Virus record (IMG/VR): IMGVR_UViG_3300031111_000016
Span: 1 to 47,819 of that record
Length of the DNA: 47,819 nt
Direction: 5' to 3' (one strand)
Source: a virus
Shown here: positions 26,131 to 31,947 of the stretch, in pieces
How positions within the stretch are numbered: position 1 is the first letter of the stretch
Layout of the letters: each line of letters opens with the position of its first letter
Made by a program: the position numbers and the translations under genes
The notes under the pieces: model-generated
The model's input: the letters and a program-made list of their open reading frames with translations, nothing else
Told to the model about the DNA's origin: nothing
The model's database searches: none

Positions 26131-27022
26131 GATTAAATCCTTTCAGTTGATAGCTATCCATCTGGATTAGCTTTTTGATTTTATAGATATCCATTAACAC
26201 GTGATCAAGCAAAATATTATTCCATGTAGCAAATCTCCCAAGACTATAGATCCTATAATCTTTAGTTAAAGTATAAACCATCTTCCTTCTCCACGATGGA
26301 TCTATTGATTTTATCTTTCCAAATTCCTGAGATCCATGATCATAAGAGTCTATCGACTCTATCCCAAAAGATTCTAAGACCTCAAAAAGCTCCTCGTCTG
26401 TAACGCCTTCATTACCTATAGCCTCTATAATTAGCAGATCTCCGGTTATAGAGGCTCTGTATATATTAGTAGCGTTATCGGGATAGTATATCGTCTGATA
26501 TACTTTAGCCTTAGGTATCTTTAACCTGAGCACCGTAATTGGTAGAAAGTTAAATACTTTATCGTGTTCTATTTCCAAAATATCAAGGACAGATGGTAAC
26601 GGTATCGTGCTGATAATAGTTTCATTTTCCCTGCTGACAGATTCAAGAGACTCTCCCCAATGGATCCTTGAGCGAAACCTTTGTATAAGAGACTCGTGAA
26701 AATCTAGAGGCGCTATCCATCTTTGCACCGTATCCAGATGTCTTATGGATCTTTCTATTACAGCACCGGACACCTTTTGACTATAAAGATTCATAAACGC
26801 TGGAGATGGTTTATCATAGGCCTTTCCTTTATAATATATTGACTTGTAAACCGTGACAGGTTCAAACTCGATCCCTAAGACGTCACCTATGGCAGAACTG
26901 CGGAACCGTAAAACAGCCTTGTGGTATCTTAGAATCGTGTCGGTTGATTTATCTATTATATAGGCGTTGGGAAACTGGCTGGCCGCTAAGAGGCCTGCCA
27001 ATCCCGCTCCTGCTATAATCAT
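26120..27022 (-). CDS. FAD/NAD(P)-dependent oxidoreductase-like protein
   Basis: 300 residues from the ATG at 27022, which overlaps the upstream stop as TAATG; an ATG at 27031 lies too near the ribosome binding site. The first residues (MIIAGAGLAGLLAASQFP) form the GxGxxG dinucleotide-binding loop. The C-terminus (YSLGRFATWNNILLDHVLMD) resembles the flavin-binding end of UDP-galactopyranose mutase and amine-oxidase-like enzymes. Similar proteins of about 300 residues recur in phages without a known reaction. No methyl- or glycosyl-transfer partner is adjacent. Likely a flavoenzyme; substrate unknown. Confidence 0.65.
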   Translation of the reverse strand: MIIAGAGLAGLLAASQFPNAYIIDKSTDTILRYHKAVLRFRSSAIGDVLGIEFEPVTVYKSIYYKGKAYDKPSPAFMNLYSQKVSGAVIERSIRHLDTVQRWIAPLDFHESLIQRFRSRIHWGESLESVSRENETIISTIPLPSVLDILEIEHDKVFNFLPITVLRLKIPKAKVYQTIYYPDNATNIYRASITGDLLIIEAIGNEGVTDEELFEVLESFGIESIDSYDHGSQEFGKIKSIDPSWRRKMVYTLTKDYRIYSLGRFATWNNILLDHVLMDIYKIKKLIQMDSYQLKGFNHGL

Positions 27023-27264
27023 TAAAAGCATCCTCTCTTCATCGGGTTGAATTCTAACAAGCTTCTAATAAGATCCCCGCCGCCAACAGTCTCTAATTCC
27101 AATGCCGCCTTGGCAGGATCTCCACAGTTTAAAGCCTCTTTGACTAACAGCCTTAAGCCTTGACATGTAAGTTCTTCTATCAGACTCTCGATGGGTAGAT
27201 CTTGTGCGGTTGCTTCTAAGATAGGTATCCATTCATCTGGGATTTCTACAACGAGCTTACGCAT
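27022..27264 (-). CDS. Small MKL-IEIPD family protein (paralogue A)
   Basis: 80 residues. It begins MRKLVVEIPDEWIPILEA, then a helical region, and ends in a Gly-rich tail. Two other genes of this operon (27342-27566 and 27995-28225) start with the same strand pattern, so the three seem to be paralogues. A lone beta strand followed by helices recalls ribbon-helix-helix proteins, but I cannot confirm DNA binding. The 10-mer GATAGGTATC at 27220 falls in the codons for WIPIL. Confidence 0.6.
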   Translation of the reverse strand: MRKLVVEIPDEWIPILEATAQDLPIESLIEELTCQGLRLLVKEALNCGDPAKAALELETVGGGDLIRSLLEFNPMKRGCF

Positions 27265-27291
27265 TATACTTCCTTTCTAGTAAAGGAAAGC

Positions 27292-27312
27292 GGGCCTTTA
27301 TTTATAAGACCC
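27292..27312 (-). terminator. Possible weak intra-operon terminator
   Basis: GGGCCTT and AAGACCC form a 7-bp stem (one G-T pair) in the 77-base gap between two paralogous small genes. On the minus strand it is followed by GCTTTCCTTTACTA, which is only moderately T-rich. Confidence 0.4.
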
Positions 27313-27341
27313 ACTCTCCCTTTGTGCACGGTGACTAGCCG

Positions 27342-27566
27342 CTATTTGTTCCTGTCTATCAACTCGCTCAGTCCTTCGCGTAATTTGCTGTTAGGCATCT
27401 CTACGTATTTTTTAGCCAGTTCCACAGGATTCTTTTTGAGATCAACGGTTAATAGCGCCTGCAACGCTTCAAACCAAAGATCACTAGCGCCAGAGACAGG
27501 ATCTTCTTCTATGTAGATCTTCCAGAGATCCCATATTGGTTCCGGTATGTCAATCAGTAGTTTCAT
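27342..27566 (-). CDS. Small MKL-IEIPD family protein (paralogue B)
   Basis: 74 residues starting MKLLIDIPEPIWDLWKIY, then DPVSGASDLWFEALQALL and a charged helical tail. It shares the N-terminal strand and the I-D/E-I-P start with paralogues A and C. Overlaps the upstream gene by 17 bases. Function unknown; a DNA-binding regulator or a small host-takeover protein are both possible. Confidence 0.55.
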   Translation of the reverse strand: MKLLIDIPEPIWDLWKIYIEEDPVSGASDLWFEALQALLTVDLKKNPVELAKKYVEMPNSKLREGLSELIDRNK

Positions 27567-28020
27567 TAGACTCCCCTTCCGCTCTTAGGTTTTGTAAGAT
27601 CCATCCTTCTGTTCCGCTCAATATAAATCCCCTCTCTGCCGCTATCATATTAATCCTGGCGGCAGCGTGTTCTATGTTTCGCACGGGGATAGGTATCTCT
27701 GAATCAATAGAAGCCCAGCTGAATATGTCATCTGGATGCTTCGGAATATACTTTGTCCTAAACTCTTCAGTTTGTAATACATTGTAAAGCTCCATAAGAG
27801 CGGTGTCAGAGTTGAGGTTAAAGATCCTATGAAGTAGAACATTACCGTAGTGGCCTTCTAAAAATTCTATGACCTTATCTATATTCCGCCCTGGGATCCC
27901 TAAAGCGGTGCGGTCTTTATTAGGGTCTGGGATGAACGTCGATTCGTAAATATACCAGGTCTTTGAGTTATGGTTAAACTCTAAGATAGGTATCTTACCG
28001 GGTTTTGGCAGGTAGTTCAT
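27550..28020 (-). CDS. Hypothetical protein
   Basis: 156 residues. N-terminal strands (IPILEFNHNSKTWYIYESTF) lead into helices containing IDKVIEFLEGHYGN and RNIEHAAARINMIAAERG. No family recognised. It lies between two of the three MKL-IEIPD genes, overlapping both (by 26 and 17 bases). It carries two copies of the 10-mer (27688, 27985). Confidence 0.6.
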   Translation of the reverse strand: MNYLPKPGKIPILEFNHNSKTWYIYESTFIPDPNKDRTALGIPGRNIDKVIEFLEGHYGNVLLHRIFNLNSDTALMELYNVLQTEEFRTKYIPKHPDDIFSWASIDSEIPIPVRNIEHAAARINMIAAERGFILSGTEGWILQNLRAEGESNETTD

Positions 28021-28225
28021 GTTTAAGATCCTTTAATAATTGATCATGGTCGATGCCGTGCAAGCGGCAAAAAACCTTAACGGCCTCTGGCGACATTTTA
28101 GTTAGAGGGTATCTTGCCGCGAATTTAATAAGATACAGGGTTACCTCTTCGATAGGTGCATCGAAAGGTGCCGCCTTTAAGATCGTCATGATGGAGTCAG
28201 GTATCTCTATGGTTAATTTAGTCAT
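27995..28225 (-). CDS. Small MKL-IEIPD family protein (paralogue C)
   Basis: 76 residues starting MTKLTIEIPDSIMTILKAA, with DAPIEEVTLYLIKFA afterwards, which aligns with DLPIESLIEELTCQ of paralogue A. The C-terminal part is helical and basic. Its ATG overlaps the stop of the 58-residue membrane protein (ATGA). Function unknown. Confidence 0.6.
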   Translation of the reverse strand: MTKLTIEIPDSIMTILKAAPFDAPIEEVTLYLIKFAARYPLTKMSPEAVKVFCRLHGIDHDQLLKDLKHELPAKTR

Positions 28226-28398
28226 GATTTTTTTCCCAAGAAAAAGGTTAGCAGTGATATTGTAAGTCCTAGCTCTACTATTATTAGCAGGACTATCGCA
28301 ATGCCGTCATCTTCGAACGATAGAAAAACCGATCCCGCCAAAGACAACAAGCAACAGGTAAGAGCTATATAATAGTATGCTCTAGTTAATCTGCTCAC
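28222..28398 (-). CDS. 58-residue two-helix membrane protein, GTG start
   Basis: Read directly from the minus strand: a GTG start follows AAGGAGATTTC, and the frame encodes a first helix (YYYIALTCCLLSLAGSVFLS), a short acidic loop (FEDDG) and a second helix (IAIVLLIIVELGLTISLLTF), ending GKKS. The stop overlaps the next ATG as ATGA, and the start overlaps the previous gene by 17 bases, both typical of this operon. Probably an inner-membrane protein; function unknown. Confidence 0.7.
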   Translation of the reverse strand: MSRLTRAYYYIALTCCLLSLAGSVFLSFEDDGIAIVLLIIVELGLTISLLTFFLGKKS

Positions 28399-28690
28399 GA
28401 AATCTCCTTACTTCTTCACGCTTATCATCCTTAAGGAACTTAACGGCAGTCTTTAGATAGGTATCTAAGCGAAGTTCCTTAAGAGTGATGTATACCGTAA
28501 CTTCTTTAGGATCTTTAGGTATCTCTCCATCGTGGGGTATGATAAGGATCCCTTCCACGATAAAAGGTAGCAGCCCGGCCTCTACCGCCGGCGATAGGTA
28601 ATCTTCATATATGGTATTGCCGTCATCATCACGGAGAATAACCTCACTAGGTTCTGGAGACGATAAGTCAATCATTCTCACGCCATTCAT
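28382..28690 (-). CDS. Hypothetical protein
   Basis: 102 residues; AAGGAG precedes the ATG, which overlaps the stop of the small gene upstream (ATGA). It has a beta-rich N-terminal half (EVILRDDDGNTIYEDYL) and a charged helical C-terminus (LKDDKREEVRRFREQ). Not recognised. A downstream ATG six codons later is possible. Confidence 0.55.
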   Translation of the reverse strand: MNGVRMIDLSSPEPSEVILRDDDGNTIYEDYLSPAVEAGLLPFIVEGILIIPHDGEIPKDPKEVTVYITLKELRLDTYLKTAVKFLKDDKREEVRRFREQIN

Positions 28691-28848
28691 AACCTCACTC
28701 CTTCTTCTATAAGATCATTTAACATCCACTCGACAGATAGGTATCTTGAAGGCTCTACCTTATACGTACGTGACCAGAGGAAAATAATAAGCCTCTGGTC
28801 ACGGTAGTTAAGGGATCCTTTCCGCTTAAGATCTAGCAGCTGCTTGAT
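28687..28848 (-). CDS. Probable small gene with non-canonical start
   Basis: A 53-codon open frame (IKQLLDLKRKGSLNYRDQRL onward, ending MLNDLIEEGVRL) fills the gap between two genes. Its stop overlaps the next ATG as ATGA, the rule in this operon. GGGAGG lies five bases before an ATC codon, but no ATG, GTG or TTG occurs near it; the only ATG is 42 codons in. It may start at ATC or a nearby codon, or a start may be lost by mutation or sequencing error. The reading frame crosses the hairpin at 28769-28803. Confidence 0.4.
   Translation of the reverse strand: MKQLLDLKRKGSLNYRDQRLIIFLWSRTYKVEPSRYLSVEWMLNDLIEEGVRL
28769..28803. terminator. Perfect 12-bp inverted repeat in the leftward operon
   Basis: CGTGACCAGAGG and CCTCTGGTCACG are perfectly complementary around an 11-base A/T-rich loop. 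No T-run follows on the minus strand, so this may be an RNA stability, processing or operator element; termination is less likely. Confidence 0.5.
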
Positions 28849-29150
28849 AGGAACCTCCCGAATTTAATAGTGTCAAACTCTATACCGAATGATGAAGACA
28901 GGACGTAAAACCCTGCGCCGTTGGCAAGCTCGTAGTAAATACGGCCAGGATTCTCTTCACGGATAGCTAAGACCAGATCGCCGTTAAGCGGCGCCGGCCC
29001 GTGGATAGGTATCTCTGCTATAGAGATCCCTTCGACGTCTTTTACTTCTAATATAACGGTATTAGATCCTTGACGATAGAGCGTAAATGATCCCAGGCGC
29101 GTTTCATACCGCACGCCTGTCAACGTTTTCTGGGCCTCTATAATAATCAT
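28833..29150 (-). CDS. Beta-rich hypothetical protein
   Basis: 105 residues; GGGGAGAACGAA precedes the ATG. Strands dominate (GSFTLYRQGSNTVILEVKDV, GRIYYELANGAGFYVLSSSF). Its composition resembles that of the next two genes upstream (29147-29467 and 29600-29794), which also describe short beta-rich proteins, so a local family is possible. Function unknown. Contains the 10-mer at 29004. Confidence 0.55.
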   Translation of the reverse strand: MIIIEAQKTLTGVRYETRLGSFTLYRQGSNTVILEVKDVEGISIAEIPIHGPAPLNGDLVLAIREENPGRIYYELANGAGFYVLSSSFGIEFDTIKFGRFLSSSC

Positions 29151-29467
29151 TTCGTTCTCCCCTTCTCGACACCTACACCGACATCATTATAGCTGTCGTT
29201 ATCGGTAAACGTTAAGTAAACGATGGTATCGTCATCTGTTATCGTTATAAGCACTCCGTTAGAGACAGCTATCTGACTAGCAATTGCGCCTTCGTGCATG
29301 GTATAGGAAACGTCCGCTTTACGAGAGATCCTAAAGTTACCGATAAAATCATCGTTCTGAAATATCTCCGCGTAGTTAGCTTTAACGCCTTCTTTTATAT
29401 AGAGCGTTATGCCCCCGATTATTTCGAAGGTGTCCCCTTTTTTGCTAATGATTCTTTTTCTAGACAT
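29147..29467 (-). CDS. Beta-rich hypothetical protein
   Basis: 106 residues from the ATG at 29467; an ATG three codons earlier is too close to the AAAGGA site. Strand-rich (GGITLYIKEGVKANYAEIF, then VLITITDDDTIVYLTF) and acidic toward the C-terminus. Overlaps the zinc-ribbon-like gene upstream by 49 bases and the next gene by 4. Function unknown. Confidence 0.55.
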   Translation of the reverse strand: MSRKRIISKKGDTFEIIGGITLYIKEGVKANYAEIFQNDDFIGNFRISRKADVSYTMHEGAIASQIAVSNGVLITITDDDTIVYLTFTDNDSYNDVGVGVEKGRTK

Positions 29468-29607
29468 CGTGCACATTCCTTTCCGGTTAAATCGGGCAGG
29501 TTATAATTTGCTGCGGCTACGCCATTAAGGCGCAGGCCGCAGATAGTCGTATAAGATTGAGGAGCATTGGCAAGATGGATCTTACCGCCAAACTTTATTT
29601 TAATCAT
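29419..29607 (-). CDS. Small zinc-ribbon-like protein
   Basis: 62 residues. The pattern KIHLANAP, TTICGL, then KECARCLEK (His, Cys, Cys-x2-Cys) is that of a small phage family that binds one zinc ion. The start overlaps the previous stop by 8 bases. It overlaps the following gene in another frame, which is unusual but both have convincing features. Function unknown. Confidence 0.6.
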   Translation of the reverse strand: MIKIKFGGKIHLANAPQSYTTICGLRLNGVAAANYNLPDLTGKECARCLEKESLAKKGTPSK

Positions 29608-29794
29608 GGGCTATCCCTTCCAGTATTACATGACCGATTGTGCTTAGAGTATATACGGTAGTCTTGTTATCCTTAATGACTACCCAGATCGGGCCGACAT
29701 AATGGCTTGTGGCGTATCCATCGGTTTCGATAGCTATTTTTTCACCGGTAGGAACCGGGATTACTATCGTGCCAGAATTCTTTTGGATTAACAT
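29600..29794 (-). CDS. Small beta-rich hypothetical protein
   Basis: 64 residues, preceded by GAGGTGCGATAAT. Composed of short strands (SGTIVIPVPTGEKIAIETDG, GPIWVVIKDNKTTVYTL). Likely a single small beta domain. Not recognised. Confidence 0.55.
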   Translation of the reverse strand: MLIQKNSGTIVIPVPTGEKIAIETDGYATSHYVGPIWVVIKDNKTTVYTLSTIGHVILEGIAHD

Positions 29795-29795
29795 A

Positions 29796-30344
29796 TTATC
29801 GCACCTCGTAGTAAAAGTTGTTATACTGTCCGTATTCAGAAAACTGATAGTTAACCGTGAGATAGGTATCTTTCTTAAATCCTTTTACCTCTACCGTAAA
29901 GGATCCTTTAATACCAACAGGCTTAAACGCTTCTAAAGCGACCTTGTCCTCTGTCCAAAGACCGGCGTTATACCGGGATAGTATCTCTACTATCGTTTCA
30001 ACGTCAAAGTGTTCATCCGTCAAGCGGCCTAAGGAGCGCCTGATATAAGAAAGTCGGCGCCTCTCGTATTCGGGAGAGGTTTCCGCGATCTCTTCGTAGA
30101 TCCTAAGGCCTTTACGAGTTAACATAATCGCTGCGTCTCTCCCTGTGCCTGTAGTCTCTACCAAGCCCTTCTTATACAGAGAGGAAGCTATGCCTGGTAT
30201 AGACGTAAGCTTGATTTTTCGATATGGACCTTCAGTTATAGCGTTAGCCCAAATAGGATCTGCGGGATCGCCAGCGCTATAATCGTTTTCGGCTATGTTA
30301 ATGATAACCTGCCGCTCGTTTTCGGTAATCTTTTCGCTAGTCAT
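29796..30344 (-). CDS. Winged-helix-like protein, candidate early regulator
   Basis: 182 residues; AAAGGGAGTGCACAA precedes the ATG. Residues 1-85 read as a winged helix: a first helix (NERQVIINIAENDY), SIPGIASSLYKKGLVETTGT as recognition helix and turn, and a wing (RDAAIMLTRKGLRIYEEI). The C-terminal part is strand-rich. It is the second gene after the leftward promoter, the usual position of phage early regulators. DNA binding is inferred from pattern only. Confidence 0.5.
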   Translation of the reverse strand: MTSEKITENERQVIINIAENDYSAGDPADPIWANAITEGPYRKIKLTSIPGIASSLYKKGLVETTGTGRDAAIMLTRKGLRIYEEIAETSPEYERRRLSYIRRSLGRLTDEHFDVETIVEILSRYNAGLWTEDKVALEAFKPVGIKGSFTVEVKGFKKDTYLTVNYQFSEYGQYNNFYYEVR

Positions 30345-30363
30345 TTGTGCACTCCCTTTTTTT

Positions 30364-30825
30364 TTAGTTAATCTTTATTGCTTTAAGAATCCAAGTAACA
30401 CGCAGGGATCTATTAGTTGTCCAATCTATCGTTTCGCCATTCTTAACGGCTACTACGTGCCTTCTCGTGAATAGCAAATAGGTTTCGCCATCCTTCCAGG
30501 CCTCTGGAAACTTGTTAGGGTGATACGTGGTCACTCCGCATAACCGTGACGGATAGGATCCACGATACTTCTTTATCATTTCCCAGGGATCTATCTCTTG
30601 CAGATCGTATCCTAACAATCGGCAGGCGGTTCGAAGTTGAAACGTCGAACAACCGCGCCGGTTTATACGACCGCAAAGAGAAAGAGCTGAATGCGCGTCT
30701 TCGTAAGATACCTTTGCTAAGACCGCTAGCGCCTTAACACCGCAGTCGTTATCTTCGTTGTGCGTCCGTGTCGCAGTGCAGAGATCTTCGAAGTGCTCAC
30801 TCCTTTGTCGTTTATATTTTAGCAT
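30364..30825 (-). CDS. Papain/C39-like cysteine peptidase-type protein
   Basis: 153 residues from the ATG at 30825, which has GGAGG five bases upstream; an earlier in-frame codon has no site. NDCGVKALAVLAKVSYEDAH places a cysteine at the start of a helix and RRHVVAVKNGETIDW supplies His and a following Asp, as in C39-like and related transglutaminase-fold peptidases that occur early in several phage genomes. It is the first gene of the leftward unit, so it may cleave or modify a host protein soon after infection; that is inference. Confidence 0.6.
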   Translation of the reverse strand: MLKYKRQRSEHFEDLCTATRTHNEDNDCGVKALAVLAKVSYEDAHSALSLCGRINRRGCSTFQLRTACRLLGYDLQEIDPWEMIKKYRGSYPSRLCGVTTYHPNKFPEAWKDGETYLLFTRRHVVAVKNGETIDWTTNRSLRVTWILKAIKIN

Positions 30826-30852
30826 AAAAACCTCCGGTTTGAGATTCACTAT

Positions 30853-30881
30853 ATAATAGAGGGATTTTTCTCTTAGGTCGA
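30853..30881 (-). promoter_or_regulatory. Candidate sigma70-type promoter for the leftward unit
   Basis: On the minus strand TCGACC and TATTAT are separated by 17 bases, close to the TTGACA/TATAAT consensus, and lie about 30 bases before the first leftward start codon. Predicted by eye only. Confidence 0.45.
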
Positions 30882-31318
30882 TACGCGCCTAACGTCAGAT
30901 CCGGTAGCCGATTTAGTAAGCGTTAGGGTTGCTCCGTTATATAGACGGAACCCTAATTTGAAAGATCCATCGGCCTGGCCTCCCGCACTCTCGTGCCCTC
31001 AAGCCATCTCCGCGAAGCCGTTTTCTGCTCTCGGCGCGTTGGTAAACGATTAAGTTTTGAAAGAACTAATGATAACTTACGTCTATATATAGCTAATTAT
31101 CGACAGATTGTCCAGCTTTATTTAGCTAAAAAATAAAAAAAAATGAGGGGCTAAGTCCAAGTCTTTTAATAGGTTAAAAATTCATTAGGTCTAGGCCCTA
31201 CTAGGCCGGACTAGTAAAGTCTAGTACCTATAGAATTAGAGTCATTATTAAATTAGGTTGCTTTTTGGAATATAATTTCTCTTAGAGTTTATAGGGTACT
31301 AGCCCATCTAAGTCCAGA

Positions 31319-31328
31319 GATAGGTATC
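31319..31328 (-). repeat. Intergenic copy of the dispersed 10-mer GATACCTATC
   Basis: GATAGGTATC here is the only one of 27 copies outside a gene and lies inside the control region, 26 bases from the iterons. Other copies start at 61, 282, 1851, 3206, 5502, 6265, 13492, 14639, 18245, 18830, 19936, 22922, 25470, 27220, 27688, 27985, 28456, 28736, 29004, 29861, 32918, 33558, 34585, 35626, 39321 and 42690. Confidence 0.85.
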
Positions 31329-31353
31329 TTTAATCGGTGGTGGCGTCCTAAAT

Positions 31354-31380
31354 GACTAGGCCGACTAGGCCGACTAGACC
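31354..31380 (+). repeat. Three tandem 9-bp iterons (GACTAGGCC)
   Basis: GACTAGGCC, GACTAGGCC and GACTAGACC follow one another without gaps. CTAGGCC also occurs at 31191 (CTAGGCCC) and 31201. Direct repeats of this kind usually bind an initiator or repressor. Confidence 0.75.
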
Positions 31381-31386
31381 AGCTAT

Positions 31387-31413
31387 GTCCAGGCCATAAA
31401 AAAAGTCCTGGAC
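31387..31413 (+). promoter_or_regulatory. Hairpin between the iterons and the terminase genes
   Basis: GTCCAGG and CCTGGAC form a 7-bp stem around a 13-base loop rich in A. It lies in the leader of the rightward unit, about 45 bases before the terminase start. A leader hairpin or an attenuator is possible; TTATTATAGT at about 31429-31438 could be a -10 element, but no good -35 is seen. Confidence 0.4.
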
Positions 31414-31458
31414 TATCTCTTCTACTTTTATTATAGTTGCTGGCGAAAGGAGCTAATG

Positions 31459-31947
31459 ATGAGAATTGGAAGAAAAGGCCAAACCGATAAAGACAGGCGC
31501 AAAATTATAAGAGCCGTGCTAAAGGATATGAGGCATAATAGTTGTCGGCAGGCTTGTCTGAAAAATAACGTTGGTATAGATGCCTTTCTTTTATGGATCC
31601 GTAAGGTCGAGCCAGAACAAGGAGAAACTGAATATCCAATACAGTACCAGTCTGCTAGGTTATCTTTTATTGAAAATATGGCCAACGAGATAATGGAGAT
31701 AGCGGATATGGATCCACGGACTACGGATAAAGGTAACGTAGACGGTGGAGACGTATCTCACCGCAAGTTGCGGATCGAAGCTAGAAAGTGGTTGCTATCT
31801 AAAATCATGCCGAAAGTATATGGAGATAGAGTCATCGTTGAAGGGGATACCTCTCCAACGGTTAACGTAGTTAATGACCTTAGGAATATGAAAGAAACGG
31901 ATCTTGAACGTATCCGAAAAAACATCAGAGACTCTTATAGATATTGA
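31459..31947 (+). CDS. terS: Terminase small subunit
   Basis: 162 residues from the ATG at 31459, six bases after AAAGGAG; an ATG three bases earlier is also possible. The first half is helical and basic with a helix-turn-helix-like segment (RRKIIRAVLKDMRHNSCRQA). The second half has SHRKLRIEARKWLLSKIMPK followed by VYGD, a signature of small terminase subunits that recognise the packaging site. Position directly before the large terminase supports the call. The two genes overlap by 44 bases. Confidence 0.75.
   Translation: MRIGRKGQTDKDRRKIIRAVLKDMRHNSCRQACLKNNVGIDAFLLWIRKVEPEQGETEYPIQYQSARLSFIENMANEIMEIADMDPRTTDKGNVDGGDVSHRKLRIEARKWLLSKIMPKVYGDRVIVEGDTSPTVNVVNDLRNMKETDLERIRKNIRDSYRY

Larger units (their letters stand above)
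30826..31458. promoter_or_regulatory. Divergent control region, candidate origin
   Basis: 633 bases without a convincing gene, separating the leftward and rightward units. It contains, from left to right: a promoter candidate for the leftward unit; a palindrome (TTAGGGTT...AACCCTAA, about 30924-30956); a GC-rich block (30968-31040); an A/T-rich block with an A-run (31085-31144); CTAAGTCCA twice (31151 and 31309); eight CTAG tetramers between 31191 and 31377; a long imperfect inverted repeat (31221-31232 with 31290-31302); a GATAGGTATC site; three 9-bp iterons; and a hairpin. Iterons beside an A/T-rich block suit a replication origin or operator array. Confidence 0.55.

Noticed and set aside
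30880-31050. Possible tRNA or structured RNA in the GC-rich control region
   Set aside because: No cloverleaf or TTCGA-type arm could be drawn; only a simple palindrome is seen.
31354-31380. Possible CRISPR-like repeats
   Set aside because: The repeats are 9 bases and contiguous, without spacers, and no cas gene is present.
31431-31685. 84-codon minus-strand frame over the small terminase start
   Set aside because: It is antisense to a terminase gene with good evidence and lacks a start site.
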